A stretch of 64,000 nt of DNA from Acetobacter aceti NBRC 14818 (lineage in GTDB: Bacteria; Pseudomonadota; Alphaproteobacteria; Acetobacterales; Acetobacteraceae). Below the pieces are notes generated by a model, which was not told where the DNA came from, did no database searches, and worked only from the letters and a program-made list of their open reading frames with translations. Made by a program: the position numbers and the translations under genes. The stretch lies in NCBI RefSeq assembly GCF_000193495.2, contig NZ_AP023410.1, forward strand, positions 3,371,501 to 3,435,500. The letters are read 5' to 3'. Positions 53,704 through 63,296 of this stretch are shown here, one piece after another. Within the stretch, counting starts at the first letter, position 1. Each line of letters begins with the position of its first letter.

Positions 53704-54933
53704 TCATTCGGACAAAGCGGTTCCTGCCGCGTGACCACTCGCCCAGGCCCACTGGAAATTATAGCCTCCAAGCCATCCTGTGACGTCCACCGCCTCTCCG
53801 ACGAAATAAAGCTGCGGCAGGGCGGTGCTGGCCATGGTGCGGGACGAAAGCGCCTTGGTATCCACGCCGCCCGTGGTGACTTCGGCCTTGGCATAGCCTT
53901 CGGTTCCAGAGGGAGTGAATTGCCAGTTTTTCAGGGTTTCCGCTGCCGCGCGAAGCAGCTTGTCAGGCCATTCGGCAGCGGCCTTCTCTCCCAACAGACG
54001 CGGCCCAAGCACTTCAGCAAGTCGCCGCGGCATCTGTTCCGACAGGATGGCCACGGCATGGGCGCGTGATCGTCCCGTGCGGGCAGCTCGCAGGGTTTCA
54101 AAGGCATTTTTGTCTGGCAGCAGGTCAATCCTGATGGACTGACCGGGTTTCCAGAAAGACGAAATCTGGAGAATGGCCGGACCCGAAAGTCCCTTATGAG
54201 TAAACAGCATGGCCTCTTCGAAAGCCGTCTTGCCGTTCTGCACGCGGACAGGAAGAGACACGCCAGAAAGGGCAGGCATCCAGCCCAGATCGTCGATATT
54301 GGCTTGCAAGGGCACAAGGCCGGGTGAGGGAGAGACCAGCGGAACATCAAACTGACGGGCCAGACGATGCGCCAGTCCCGTTGCGCCAAGCTTGGGAATG
54401 GAAAGGCCGCCGGTTGCCAGAACGAGTGAGCGGGCTTCTATGGTAAGGGTGCCGGTTTCCACCGTAAAGCGGTCCGAGAACCGCACATCCCTGATGGTTT
54501 CACTGAGGCGGATCGTAACGTCGCCTTTGGCGCATTCATCCAGCAACATGGCGAGGATCTGTTGGGCGGAGTCATCGCAGAAGAGCTGCCCGAGCGTCTT
54601 TTCATGCCATGCGATGTCATGCTTTTCGACCAGAGCCAGAAAATCGGCAGGTTTGTAACGCGCCAATGCTGAACGGGCGAAATGTCGGTTCTGGGAGAGG
54701 AAACGGTCCGGCACGGTTTGCAGGTTGGTGAAATTACACCGCCCACCACCGGAGATCAGGATCTTTCGTCCCGGTTCATCATTGTGGTCCAGAACCAGCA
54801 CCCGCTTGCCGCGCTGTCCGGCCGTGAGAGCCGTCATCAGCCCCGCAGCGCCCGCACCGATGACGACCGCGTCGAATGTTTCCTGCCGTTTGCCGCTCAC
54901 GCTGTATTCTCCAGACAAAGAAAAAGCCGCCAA
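53704..54933 (-). CDS. NAD(P)/FAD-dependent oxidoreductase, BaiN/HI0933 family
   Basis: 409 residues. FAD motif VVIGAGAAGLMTALTAG near 24, the family signature GGGRCNFTN near 63, and the C-terminal TTGGVDTKALSSRTMAS plus GGYNFQWAWASGHAAG. The family includes BaiN and YhiN; physiological substrate unknown. It lies downstream of the rplM-rpsI operon on the same strand, separated by a terminator. The first 15 residues are poorly conserved, so a later start is possible. Confidence 0.85.
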   Translation of the reverse strand: MAAFSLSGEYSVSGKRQETFDAVVIGAGAAGLMTALTAGQRGKRVLVLDHNDEPGRKILISGGGRCNFTNLQTVPDRFLSQNRHFARSALARYKPADFLALVEKHDIAWHEKTLGQLFCDDSAQQILAMLLDECAKGDVTIRLSETIRDVRFSDRFTVETGTLTIEARSLVLATGGLSIPKLGATGLAHRLARQFDVPLVSPSPGLVPLQANIDDLGWMPALSGVSLPVRVQNGKTAFEEAMLFTHKGLSGPAILQISSFWKPGQSIRIDLLPDKNAFETLRAARTGRSRAHAVAILSEQMPRRLAEVLGPRLLGEKAAAEWPDKLLRAAAETLKNWQFTPSGTEGYAKAEVTTGGVDTKALSSRTMASTALPQLYFVGEAVDVTGWLGGYNFQWAWASGHAAGTALSE

Positions 54934-54952
54934 CCCGAAGGCCAGCGGCTTC
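54918..54952 (-). terminator. Intrinsic terminator of rplM-rpsI
   Basis: On the minus strand AGCCGC, a 14-base loop, and GCGGCT followed by TTTTTCTTT. A second stem (CCTTCCGC/GCGGAAGG, 54962-54982) lies just before it. Confidence 0.8.
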
Positions 54953-54993
54953 CCAAAACCCCCTTCCGCACAGGGCGGAAGGCGTGTTCCAGA

Positions 54994-55485
54994 TCAGCGC
55001 TTGCTGAACTGGAAGGAACGACGGGCCTTGGCCTTACCGTATTTCTTACGCTCAACCTGACGGGAGTCACGGGTTAGGAACCCGGCTGCCTTCAGAACGC
55101 CGCGCAGTTCCGGCTCGTAGTGCGTCAGCGCACGGCTGATGCCGTGACGGACAGCGCCAGCCTGACCGGACAGACCACCACCAACGACGGTGCAGACAAC
55201 GTCGAACTGGTTGTAACGGTCGGTCACAAGGAACGGCTGTGTGAGCAGCATGCGCAGGACCGGACGGGCGAAGTAAGTGCCGATGGGGCGACCGTTCACC
55301 GTGACATCACCCTTGCCGGGCTTGATCCAGACGCGAGCGACGGACTCTTTACGACGGCCTGTGGCGTAGGAACGGCCCTGAGCGTCACGCTTTACTTCGT
55401 AGACAGGTGCTTCTGAAGCTACAACCTGAGGAGCAACGTCCTTGAGGTCGGCGAGCGTGCCTGTGCGTTCAATCGTTTCAGACAT
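54994..55485 (-). CDS. rpsI: 30S ribosomal protein S9
   Basis: 163 residues with an N-terminal extension of about 35. Core: [20 protein letters not shown] near 41, [18 protein letters not shown] near 104, and the C-terminal [11 protein letters not shown] that enters the P site. Five bases downstream of rplM. Confidence 0.97.
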   Translation of the reverse strand: MSETIERTGTLADLKDVAPQVVASEAPVYEVKRDAQGRSYATGRRKESVARVWIKPGKGDVTVNGRPIGTYFARPVLRMLLTQPFLVTDRYNQFDVVCTVVGGGLSGQAGAVRHGISRALTHYEPELRGVLKAAGFLTRDSRQVERKKYGKAKARRSFQFSKR

Positions 55486-55490
55486 GGCGA

Positions 55491-55970
55491 TCAGACCCCA
55501 CTCTTCGCAATGGCGGTGTTCTTGCGGTTCATCGCGGCGACATCCAGCTTCACTGGCTGCTGGCCGTCATGCGGATGCTCGGAACCGGCATAGACATGCA
55601 GGTTGCGCATCTGGGCGCGCTGCAGCGGGCCACGTGTGATCATGCGCTCGACAGCCTTCTCGACGACTTCGCCGGGGTGCTTGCCGTTCAGACGCTGCGT
55701 GATCGTGCGCTGCTTGATGCCACCCGGATAACCGGTGTGGTAATGGAAAAGCTTCTGGTCAACCTTGTTGCCGGTGAGCTTCACCTTCTCGGCGTTGATG
55801 ATGACGACATGGTCGCCGCAATCAACGTGCGGGGTGAACTGCGGCTTGTGCTTGCCGCGCAGACGCGCAGCAACAAGAGTGGCGAGACGACCAAGAACGA
55901 GCCCTTCGGCGTCGATCAGGATCCAGTTCTTCGTCACTTCCGCGGGCTTAAGCGAGCGGGTGGTTTTCAT
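55491..55970 (-). CDS. rplM: 50S ribosomal protein L13
   Basis: 159 residues. Core: [20 protein letters not shown] near 15, [15 protein letters not shown] near 49, and the C-terminal [16 protein letters not shown]. Conserved pair with rpsI. Confidence 0.97.
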   Translation of the reverse strand: MKTTRSLKPAEVTKNWILIDAEGLVLGRLATLVAARLRGKHKPQFTPHVDCGDHVVIINAEKVKLTGNKVDQKLFHYHTGYPGGIKQRTITQRLNGKHPGEVVEKAVERMITRGPLQRAQMRNLHVYAGSEHPHDGQQPVKLDVAAMNRKNTAIAKSGV

Positions 55971-56014
55971 TGTTTATATGTCCGTCCAGGAATCTTGAGC
56001 GGTTCGGGTGCCGC

Positions 56015-56043
56015 CTTATGCGTAAGCCGAGACGGGGCGTCAA
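56015..56043 (-). promoter_or_regulatory. Candidate rplM-rpsI promoter
   Basis: Minus strand TTGACG, 17-base spacer, CATAAG, about 45 bases before the rplM start; the right strand and distance for a housekeeping promoter. Confidence 0.5.
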
Positions 56044-56240
56044 GGGAAAAGCGGGTATAAAAATAGTCATTTTGATTTGTTCTTTTATTTATAAGTGTTA
56101 TTTTTATGTGGTAACATAATACCGTTAAGTTGAGTGTTCGAAAAACCGCAGAAACCCGTGCTGTGGTTTTTCCTGATGCTCTTGAGACAACGCCCTGATA
56201 TGTAAGAGGAACCAAGGCTGAACACAGGGTGCCGTCTTTC

Positions 56241-57773
56241 ATGAACCGAGAAACCACACGCCGCGCCATCTTCACCCTTTCCGCTCTTGCGGTCATTGGA
56301 CTCGGCTCTGCGGGGTGGATCTGGGTTCACAGGGAGGCCAATCACGAACTGATCGAGGCGCTCGAAGATGCGAAGGCCCATCTGCCGTCGGGCGTGGATT
56401 TTACGTGGGGTAAAGCGATCGCCTTGCCTACCAGTCACGGGGCGCGGCTGACCGACGTTGTGCTGAAAGACCCCAGCGGGACCATTTCCGCAGCCACGAT
56501 CGAACTGATCGGAGCGGTTGTAGGCTCCCCGACCGAGGCGAAAAGCACGCCAGATCACAGTTCCCTGCATTTTGACCACGTCATCGCCTACACACTCCAG
56601 ATTACGGGTGCAGGCGGCACCATGCAGGCCAAACGGTTGTCGCTGGATGGTCTCCTGCTGCCGCCACCTACAGAAGATCAGGTCAGCAGTCTGATGATGG
56701 ATCATGGCGAGGCGACGCAGGCCGTCATGACCTCGGCTGATGGTCTGGAGAGCGCGAGGGCTGCGCACGTCATTCTTGATCAGTATGGCACGGGCCGGGT
56801 TTCCCGTCTCACTGTGAGCAAGTTCCAGCTTCATTATGGCGATCACCCCGTGAGAGATGTCAGCATGGGCGAATTGGTCTCGGATGGCTCTGATCTGGCG
56901 GGTCTATTGCAGTCCTATCTGAAAGGCGATGGCCTGCTATTTCATGATGGCAATCAGTCCATCACTGTGGAGGATTTCCTTCTCAAAGGAGAGGTCGATG
57001 GTCCGGGAAGCGCCGAAGACCGTCTGGCCGGGTTTGAAAAGGCCCATCTGCACATCGATACGGATGGTCAGAAAAGCCGTGTGACGGAGAGTCTTACGCA
57101 TTTCAAACTCTGGCCGACCGGCCCGCGCACCATGATCATCAAGTCGCTCGGATATGAGAAATTTGATGCAGCAATTGTGCTGAATGCAATTGTGGATCGG
57201 GAAGCAGATATCGCGCATGTCACGGAGTTTGACGTGAATGCGCGTGAGTTTGGTCACTTGAACATAGCGGGCGACTTCACCCAACTGACTGCGCAGCAGG
57301 GCGCGTTGCCTCAGCCCCAGATCGTGCATCTCGACTTTTCCTGGCGTGATGCGGGACTTGTTCCCCGGCTGCTCAATAACGCCGCAGTCAATCAGGGGAT
57401 GGACCCGGACGCTTACGTTACCTTGTTGCGGCGCACATGGGCTCCTGTCGGAAGTCCGCCAGACAGCATGGGCGCGCAGCTTGCCGGGTATATAGCCAAC
57501 CCGGCAGCAGGTCCTCTGACCGCCATGCTTGCGCCAGAGAAGCCTGTGCCAGTTTTGGCTCTCGCGGCAATTCCCGAGGCAGTGACTCACAAACATCTCG
57601 CTGAGTCTCTTGGCCTGACCGTGAGGGCTCCGACACCCGCAACGGGTGACGACGCGCAAGCGCCTGATCCGAACACGACAACCGACGAACCCGTTGACCC
57701 TGAAGTTCTGGCGCCGGGTCCCTCGGTGGCGCCAAAAGAAGGCGTTTCGGCCTCACCTACAGGAAAACACTGA
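56241..57773 (+). CDS. Hypothetical membrane-anchored periplasmic protein
   Basis: 510 residues. One N-terminal membrane segment (AIFTLSALAVIGLGSAGWIWV) and a large extracytoplasmic part with beta-rich repeats (LPSGVDFTWGKAIALPTSHGARLTDVVLKDPSG). It ends in a 60-residue Pro/Thr/Asp-rich tail. The layout resembles DUF945/AsmA-like envelope proteins but I cannot name a family. Start uncertain among Met codons at 56229, 56241; 56241 gives RETTRRAIF as the positive N-terminus. Divergent from rplM. Confidence 0.6.
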   Translation: MNRETTRRAIFTLSALAVIGLGSAGWIWVHREANHELIEALEDAKAHLPSGVDFTWGKAIALPTSHGARLTDVVLKDPSGTISAATIELIGAVVGSPTEAKSTPDHSSLHFDHVIAYTLQITGAGGTMQAKRLSLDGLLLPPPTEDQVSSLMMDHGEATQAVMTSADGLESARAAHVILDQYGTGRVSRLTVSKFQLHYGDHPVRDVSMGELVSDGSDLAGLLQSYLKGDGLLFHDGNQSITVEDFLLKGEVDGPGSAEDRLAGFEKAHLHIDTDGQKSRVTESLTHFKLWPTGPRTMIIKSLGYEKFDAAIVLNAIVDREADIAHVTEFDVNAREFGHLNIAGDFTQLTAQQGALPQPQIVHLDFSWRDAGLVPRLLNNAAVNQGMDPDAYVTLLRRTWAPVGSPPDSMGAQLAGYIANPAAGPLTAMLAPEKPVPVLALAAIPEAVTHKHLAESLGLTVRAPTPATGDDAQAPDPNTTTDEPVDPEVLAPGPSVAPKEGVSASPTGKH

Positions 57774-58090
57774 ACCGACAGAACTGGTAATTCCCGGAGT
57801 TGCTGACACGCTAACGCTCCAAGAGACCTTTAATGGCAGGATTTCCGTGAAAACCGTGATGACTGTCTGGAGGAGAGGTTCACCTTCAGGCAGTCTGCCT
57901 TGGTGTGAACTTTTTTCTCCGGAATATGTTCATGTCGCAACAGTTCCCGAAGTGAATGACTGAATGAAAGGTGCGGGAAATCAGGAGTGATCTGTTTCCG
58001 AAGTCATGCGGTCAGGATAAGGCGCCTGAATGTGTATTGAAGCGAAACTGACCACTATTTTTGTGTTTGAGAAACAGGTCACTGGTGAAA
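57774..58090. other. Gap between the periplasmic protein and PerM-like genes
   Basis: Apart from the terminator at 57878 nothing recognisable. The first 190 bases remain open in one frame but encode no known motif. Confidence 0.4.
57878..57916 (+). terminator. Intrinsic terminator
   Basis: GTTCAC...GGCA-GTC-TGCC...GTGAAC followed directly by TTTTTT, about 105 bases after the stop of the upstream gene. Confidence 0.7.
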
Positions 58091-59275
58091 ATGTTTTCTA
58101 GAATATCGTCATGGTGCAAGTCGGAAAGCACCGTTCCTTCTGTATCTCGCGATAAAGAGGATGGTGCGGCGTTATCGTCAATAGAGCAGCAGCCTGTATC
58201 GCGGCCATCATTTCAATATTGGGCTCAGGGCGTTTTCGCGGTTTCTGTCGCAGGGCTGGCGCTTTTTACTTTGGGGAGATTTCGGCTCTCGCTGGTCTGG
58301 GGAGGCATCCTCGCCATTGTCTGCTGGCCGATCATGCAGAGGCTTGGCCGTAAATGGTCCCCTCGACATGCGCAAACAGTTCTGCCTCTCGTTGTTGTCT
58401 CCGCCATAGCGCTGGTGTTTGTCATCCCGGTGTCTTTTCTTATTGGCTCGGCCGCAGGAGAAGCGCAGGAAGGCGCAAAGTGGATCAAGGAAGCTGGAGA
58501 GACTGGTATTCCGGAACCGGTCTGGCTTTCGAAGCTACCGTGGGGCAGGACGCAGATTGAGCATTGGTGGCAAAGCAATCTTTCCAATCCGGAGGGTATG
58601 CGTGCGCTGGTGCATAAGCTCAACCCGGAGCAGGCTCTGGCCACAGTTGAGCATATTGGTCACGGCGTGGCCGATACTGTTGTGATCCTCTGTTTTGCCC
58701 TGCTGATCCTGTTCTTTTTACTGCACGGCGGCAAGCAGTTGATTGAGCATATCAATCTGTTCATTCTGCGTCTGCTCGGCGCCCGGGGGCAGATGGCCCA
58801 GAAGCAGCTTGTTGGCGCCGTGCGGGGAGCAATGGCAGGGTTGGTTCTTGTCGGGCTTGGTGAAGGTGTCATTATCGGCGTGTCTTACATTATTGCTGGA
58901 GCGCCCCAGCCTCTGCTTCTCGGAATCTTCACAGCTCTTGCTTCAATGATTCCGATGGTGGGCGGATTTGCTGTCGCCATCAGTGCGTTGCTGATCGCTA
59001 TCAAGGGATCGCTTGGAGCCGGAATTGCAGTTGGAGTGTTCGGTTTTGTGATCCTGTTTCTTGCGGATCACTTTATCCGACCCGTTCTGATTGGCGGATC
59101 AATTCGTCTGCCGTTTGTGTGGGTGCTGCTGGGTATTCTGGGCGGGATCGAAACGTGGGGACTGAGTGGTCTGTTTATTGGGCCGGTTTTGATGGCGCTT
59201 GCACATCTGATCTGGCGTTTTGGCTCCATGCGGGCCAATGGCGCTGGCATGATGGTGGGTCGTCTGCCTGAGTAA
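58091..59275 (+). CDS. AI-2E/PerM-family transporter
   Basis: About 394 residues, eight membrane segments. Family features are the soluble-domain helix EIGETGIPEP-like stretch KEAGETGIPEPVWLSKLPWG near 130, QLVGAVRGAMAGLVLVGLGEGV, ASMIPMVGGF, and the C-terminal GIETWGLSGLFIGPVLMAL. Members export autoinducer-2 or exchange ions; substrate here unknown. The first 50 residues are polar and variable. Start uncertain (ATG 58091 or earlier). Confidence 0.85.
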   Translation: MFSRISSWCKSESTVPSVSRDKEDGAALSSIEQQPVSRPSFQYWAQGVFAVSVAGLALFTLGRFRLSLVWGGILAIVCWPIMQRLGRKWSPRHAQTVLPLVVVSAIALVFVIPVSFLIGSAAGEAQEGAKWIKEAGETGIPEPVWLSKLPWGRTQIEHWWQSNLSNPEGMRALVHKLNPEQALATVEHIGHGVADTVVILCFALLILFFLLHGGKQLIEHINLFILRLLGARGQMAQKQLVGAVRGAMAGLVLVGLGEGVIIGVSYIIAGAPQPLLLGIFTALASMIPMVGGFAVAISALLIAIKGSLGAGIAVGVFGFVILFLADHFIRPVLIGGSIRLPFVWVLLGILGGIETWGLSGLFIGPVLMALAHLIWRFGSMRANGAGMMVGRLPE

Positions 59276-59291
59276 TGAGGCTTGAAGCTTT

Positions 59292-59339
59292 TGAGAGGGT
59301 AGCTTTGCAATAAAATGATTTTGCAAAGCTACCTCTCAA
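59292..59339. repeat. Long inverted repeat after the PerM-like gene
   Basis: TTGAGAGG-GTAGCTTTGCAA pairs with its complement with one bulged G, loop TAAAATGATT. It sits 16 bases after the stop and is likely a terminator without T-run. Confidence 0.6.
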
Positions 59340-59369
59340 AAATCTACTGAGATTTTGGTCAGGTTTTAT

Positions 59370-59401
59370 TGAGTGCCTGCTTTATCGAAATCAGGCACTC
59401 A
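59370..59401. repeat. Inverted repeat before the panC stop
   Basis: TGAGTGCCTG and CAGGCACTCA arms, extended by TTT/AAA around an ATCG loop. It lies between converging genes and probably ends panBC transcription. Confidence 0.6.
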
Positions 59402-59433
59402 CGCGCATTTCTTCCTTGGAATAACTTCTGAAA

Positions 59434-60273
59434 TTACTTTTTTCTGACGAGAATGTTGTCGAGCAGGCGTGTGTTGCCAACTTTGACCGCCAGCGAGATG
59501 AGGGCTTCGTCATCCACGCTATCAAGCTCAGTCAGAGAGTAGGGATCAGCGACGCTGATATAGTCCACGGAAAAATCAGGGTCTTTCGACAGAATGGCGG
59601 CAATCAGTGTTTTGATTGTCTCAGCATTGCGCTCGCCGGATGCAATACGTTCCTGTGCTTTTCCAAGACTCTCATGCAGCAGGAGTGCACGTTCCTGTTC
59701 ACTGTCTGTCAGATAGGAATTTCGGCTGGAGAGCGCGAGACCTTTTTCGTTTCGGACAATGTCGCAGATAACGACATCGACGGGAATATTCAGATCCGTC
59801 ACCAGCCTTCTGATCACGGCACATTGCTGCGCATCTTTCTGACCGAAAAAGGCTTTTGTCGGCTGGATGATATTGAAGAGCTTGGTGACAACAGTCGCGA
59901 CACCAGAAAAATGACCCGGTCGGACAGCGCCTTCCAGCGGCTTCGCGACATCACCCACATCTATGCTTGTCGCAAAGCCCGGAGGATAAATCTCACCTGC
60001 ATCAGGTGTAAAAACGAAGGAAACACCAGCCTCTTTAAGAAGAGACAGGTCGCGTTCAAGGGCTCTCGGATAACGGTTGAGGTCTTCATTCGGGGAAAAC
60101 TGTGTCGGGTTCACAAAGATGCTGACTGCCACAGCATCACATTCTTCCCGTGCGCGACGGACGAGACTCAGATGACCCTCATGCAGAAAGCCCATTGTTG
60201 GAACAAAACCCAGTGTTCCATTCAGGCTAGCCCGTATCTTGCGGGCGTCGGCAATGGTGGAAACAATCTGCAT
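59434..60273 (-). CDS. panC: Pantothenate synthetase
   Basis: 279 residues, joins pantoate and beta-alanine using ATP. HIGH motif in TMGFLHEGHLSLV near 25-37, substrate-site FVNPTQFSPNEDL, FFGQKDAQQCAVIRR, and the KMSKS-equivalent LALSSRNSYL. The ATG at 60273 is one base after the panB stop, which fixes the start. Confidence 0.96.
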   Translation of the reverse strand: MQIVSTIADARKIRASLNGTLGFVPTMGFLHEGHLSLVRRAREECDAVAVSIFVNPTQFSPNEDLNRYPRALERDLSLLKEAGVSFVFTPDAGEIYPPGFATSIDVGDVAKPLEGAVRPGHFSGVATVVTKLFNIIQPTKAFFGQKDAQQCAVIRRLVTDLNIPVDVVICDIVRNEKGLALSSRNSYLTDSEQERALLLHESLGKAQERIASGERNAETIKTLIAAILSKDPDFSVDYISVADPYSLTELDSVDDEALISLAVKVGNTRLLDNILVRKK

Positions 60274-60274
60274 G

Positions 60275-61120
60275 TCAGTGATCTTTATGGTCGAGAGAAG
60301 CAAGAGCGGCGGCCAGTTCGTTAGGGTTCATCGTGGAACTCTGTGCATCCGTCGGAAAAGAGCCTGAGCGGACATCGTCGGCATAGGCGCGAACGGCTTG
60401 TTCCATGGCGGCTCCGATATCGGCAAAACGCTTGGCGTGCCGGGGCGGACGGCCTTCGAACAGACCAAGCAGGTCATGCCAGACCTGAACCTGTCCATCG
60501 CAACCAGCACCCGCTCCAATGCCGATGACAGGAATGCTGACCTTTTCAGACACAGCGGCGGCCAATGGGGCTGGCACGACTTCCAGCACGAGCGCAAAAG
60601 CTCCGGCGGCTTCAAGGGCGAGGGCGTCCTCAATCAACTGACGCGCTTCTTCCGCACGACGAGCCTGCACACGTAGACCGATCTGGTGCTGTGACTGAGG
60701 CGTGAGCCCCAGATGCCCCATGACCGGCACGCCGCAGTCAACCAGACGACGGATCTGCGGAGTGATACTCTTGCCGCCTTCCAGTTTGACCGCCTGCACA
60801 CCGGACGACTGCATCAGGCGACGGGCAGAAGAGACCGCGTCCTCAATGGTGGCGTAGCTCAGAAAGGGAAGGTCAGCGACGACAAGCGCCTTCTGGCTGA
60901 CGCGCATGACGGCGGCGGCATGACGTTCCATATCGTCAAGCGTGACGGGCAGGGTGGTGCTGTGTCCCAGCATGACCATGCCGAGTGAATCACCGACCAG
61001 CAGAACAGGAACACCGGCGCGTTCGGCAATAAGGGCGGAGGAGCAGTCATAAGCCGTTATCATGGCGATGCGCTCGCCATCCTGCTTCATCTTCTGCACA
61101 TCAGCGACTGTAACCCGCAT
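60275..61120 (-). CDS. panB: 3-Methyl-2-oxobutanoate hydroxymethyltransferase
   Basis: 281 residues, first step of pantothenate synthesis. Metal and substrate sites: [20 protein letters not shown] near 43, VKLEGG near 111, GHLGLTPQS near 135, catalytic EVVPAPLA near 181. The ATG at 61120 has GGAGACGGAT upstream and gives the normal N-terminus ([12 protein letters not shown]); 36 further open codons upstream are rejected. Operon panB-panC. Confidence 0.96.
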   Translation of the reverse strand: MRVTVADVQKMKQDGERIAMITAYDCSSALIAERAGVPVLLVGDSLGMVMLGHSTTLPVTLDDMERHAAAVMRVSQKALVVADLPFLSYATIEDAVSSARRLMQSSGVQAVKLEGGKSITPQIRRLVDCGVPVMGHLGLTPQSQHQIGLRVQARRAEEARQLIEDALALEAAGAFALVLEVVPAPLAAAVSEKVSIPVIGIGAGAGCDGQVQVWHDLLGLFEGRPPRHAKRFADIGAAMEQAVRAYADDVRSGSFPTDAQSSTMNPNELAAALASLDHKDH

Positions 61121-61237
61121 ATCCGTCTCCGTTGTTCGGCACGTTGGGGCGCTGTTGTGCCTTACTCCGGCGGGAAGACCAAGGGGGAGGTTACTGCGAT
61201 CTCTCGCTTGGGACGTTTGGATAGACAAGAGTTCGAG

Positions 61238-61267
61238 AGTGTGGACATACTAGCGTATGTCCACACT
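61238..61267. repeat. Perfect 13-base inverted repeat upstream of panB
   Basis: AGTGTGGACATAC and its complement around TAGC. It is about 118 bases before the panB start and could be an operator or a terminator for the gene at 61385. Confidence 0.6.
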
Positions 61268-61323
61268 AATATTTGTACACGATAAAAATTATTCAGACAC
61301 ATGAAAATATATATTTATAATAA

Positions 61324-61358
61324 AGTGATTACACATAATAAGTTAGTGTGTAACCACT
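61324..61358 (-). terminator. Hairpin downstream of the AT-rich gene at 61385
   Basis: AGTGATTACACA and TGTGTAACCACT arms (one G-T type mismatch). On the minus strand it starts 27 bases after the stop and is followed by TTTATTATAAATA. Confidence 0.5.
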
Positions 61359-61384
61359 AGATAAATTTCTTATTGATCGAAGCG

Positions 61385-61894
61385 TTATAACATAACACTT
61401 AATCCTGAATTTGCACCATTAGGGACACCTAAGATTTTTTCTTTTCCTTGAATTATTCTGAGATCTTCAAGAAGTTCCTTAGCATCGACGTGTTTGCCTA
61501 TTTTTTCTTCTGATTCTGGGCGCGGATTGGAAGAATTTCTTGCGCGATAGACAGTCATGGTTTCTTGGCCGTTTGCAATTGCATGTAGGCAAACGCCGCG
61601 AGCATAAAAACGGTTAAACTCCCCCTCAGCCAAGAGATCTGCTGCATTGGATGGCATTTTCTTTGTGCCAGATTTAGTCGCTTCGGTTTCGTTCAGTAGA
61701 TGCTCACTGCGGATCTTGGATGATAATGTCTTGTCATTCCCTGAAGTAGCTGCTTCCTTCAATAGAGAAGGCCAAAGAATCTTGCCCTGTTCATTGAGCT
61801 GATTTGAAATATAGATTTTTCTACTTTCTATATATTTTTCAATTTCTTCCACCATGAATTTACGCGTTGTTTCATCTAAGTTTTTATATTCCAT
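61385..61894 (-). CDS. Conserved hypothetical protein, AT-rich accessory gene
   Basis: 169 residues. It begins YKNLDETTRKFMVEEIEKYI and has the segments LAEGEFNRFYARGVCLHAI and TVYRARNSSNPRPESEEKIG, ending LGVPNGANSGLSVML. I have the impression of a small family scattered in unrelated bacteria, but its role is unknown to me. Helical N-terminus, no signal or membrane segment. The gene and its surroundings are much AT-richer than panBC, which suggests lateral arrival. Confidence 0.65.
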   Translation of the reverse strand: MEYKNLDETTRKFMVEEIEKYIESRKIYISNQLNEQGKILWPSLLKEAATSGNDKTLSSKIRSEHLLNETEATKSGTKKMPSNAADLLAEGEFNRFYARGVCLHAIANGQETMTVYRARNSSNPRPESEEKIGKHVDAKELLEDLRIIQGKEKILGVPNGANSGLSVML

Positions 61895-62230
61895 GACATG
61901 ACTCCATATTTTGGAGTTGTATTATAAAAATAAAGAATCGTTTCCTGTCTCTGACTTAAATGTGAATATCATTTTTGTAATTGTTTTTATACGGTTAATT
62001 TTATGATTATTGATAATTAACAAGAGCAAACATCAGAAATTAATACCCTTTGAACTTGCGTATCCTTTTTCGTCCCAACCTATCATGTCAAGAACTATTG
62101 AAGATTGCTCAATAGTTCGAACCTGTAAGAAATCCTGATGAGTTGAGCAGTCAAGGAATTCTTGACGACTTACCATTTTGCTAACGCCAGCAAAAAGGTG
62201 AGGGGCTTCCACCCTCTGTCGTTGTTGGGT
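61895..62230. other. AT-rich intergenic region with two inverted repeats
   Basis: No gene. GAACTATTGA and its complement (62092-62118, loop 7) and GTCAAG-GAATT-CTTGAC (62150-62166) are visible. The second half before the DUF1275 stop is GC-richer again. Confidence 0.5.
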
Positions 62231-62947
62231 TCAACCCACAGGCTCATGTGACAGCGCGCCGGGCAGGGCAAGACAGGCCAGAAGCCCCGCCAGCGCCAGA
62301 AGAAACAGAGCGGACCACCAGCCATACAGAAAGGCGCCGGCCACGCCGCCCAGCGTGAAAGACAGCACAATGGCGGCATGCAGACCCAAGCGTTCGCGCG
62401 TACCGGTCCGTCGGACCGGGTCAACTGGATGGAAAAAGCTCTCCAGCCAGTCCGCCAGTTCCAGCCCCACATCGGTGAGCATTCCCGTCATATGGGTGGT
62501 ACGGACACGCGCCCCGGAAATGCGTGTGACCGTGGCGTTCTGGAGTCCCATGAGGAAACTCAGCCCGTAGACCAGCACCGGATCCCGTGGCTGGGCCGAA
62601 AACAGAAGATCCACAGCCCCCAGAAGCCCGAGCAGGCAGGCTTCCAGAAGGATGCTTCGTGCGTAGATCGAGGGCAGGTTGTGGCGACGGCCTGCATTGA
62701 CCAGCAGCGCCGATAGCACGGCTCCTGCGACAAAGGCCAGTATTAGACCGCAGCAGGACAGGACAAGTTCCAGATGGCCCTCATGCAGGCCGCTCGCCAG
62801 CGCGGAGACATTCCCCGTCATGTTGGCCGAGTAATAGCCAACGGCCAGAAAACCGGCGGCGTTCACAGCACCGGCAATGGCCGCCAGCGAGCAGCCCAGA
62901 CGCCTGTCGATGCTGGCGTTACGCTCCGCCCCCTCGTGAACAAGCAC
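62231..62947 (-). CDS. DUF1275 (YoaK-family) membrane protein
   Basis: 238 residues, six membrane segments. Typical parts are AAIAGAVNAAGFLAVGYYSANMTGNVSALA near 21-50 and GLQNATVTRISGARVRTTHMTGMLTDVG near 134-161. The family is widespread and its transported or bound molecule is unknown. The start Met may be a little further in (MLVHEGAERNASIDRRLG is polar). Confidence 0.85.
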   Translation of the reverse strand: MLVHEGAERNASIDRRLGCSLAAIAGAVNAAGFLAVGYYSANMTGNVSALASGLHEGHLELVLSCCGLILAFVAGAVLSALLVNAGRRHNLPSIYARSILLEACLLGLLGAVDLLFSAQPRDPVLVYGLSFLMGLQNATVTRISGARVRTTHMTGMLTDVGLELADWLESFFHPVDPVRRTGTRERLGLHAAIVLSFTLGGVAGAFLYGWWSALFLLALAGLLACLALPGALSHEPVG

Positions 62948-63296
62948 CTGTGCCTCCCATCCTGACTTAGCGCATGAGGAGACTCCGTGTTCATCGGCTT
63001 CCCCGGACAGCGATCTTTTTTATGAGCAGGATAGTAACAGCCCGTCCCCTTCCGACAAAATTGCCTGCTTTCGCATCCTTGTCCTTCCCTCTCTCTCGCG
63101 CAAAGGGCGAACCTCCAAGAGGACAAGCGTGTCCTCCCACGCCCCCGCAGCGCGCACAGAATCCCACATTGCCCCGACAGAGTACAGAGAAAAATGTCAG
63201 TTTGCCGTGACATCGGCTTGCGCAAGTTTGCAAGTTTAGTCGCTTTAACTATGGTTTAGCGCCTGCACCACAATCCCCACCCGCGCCTGCCACCAC
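62948..63296. other. Intergenic stretch upstream of the DUF1275 gene
   Basis: No gene or strong structural signal seen. Confidence 0.4.

Noticed and set aside
57646..57963. 105-codon frame overlapping the end of the periplasmic protein gene
   Set aside because: Its first third is a frame shadow of the upstream gene, the rest crosses a terminator, and there is no ribosome site.
62170..62472. 100-codon minus-strand frame overlapping the DUF1275 gene
   Set aside because: Alternative frame of a gene with clear family motifs.
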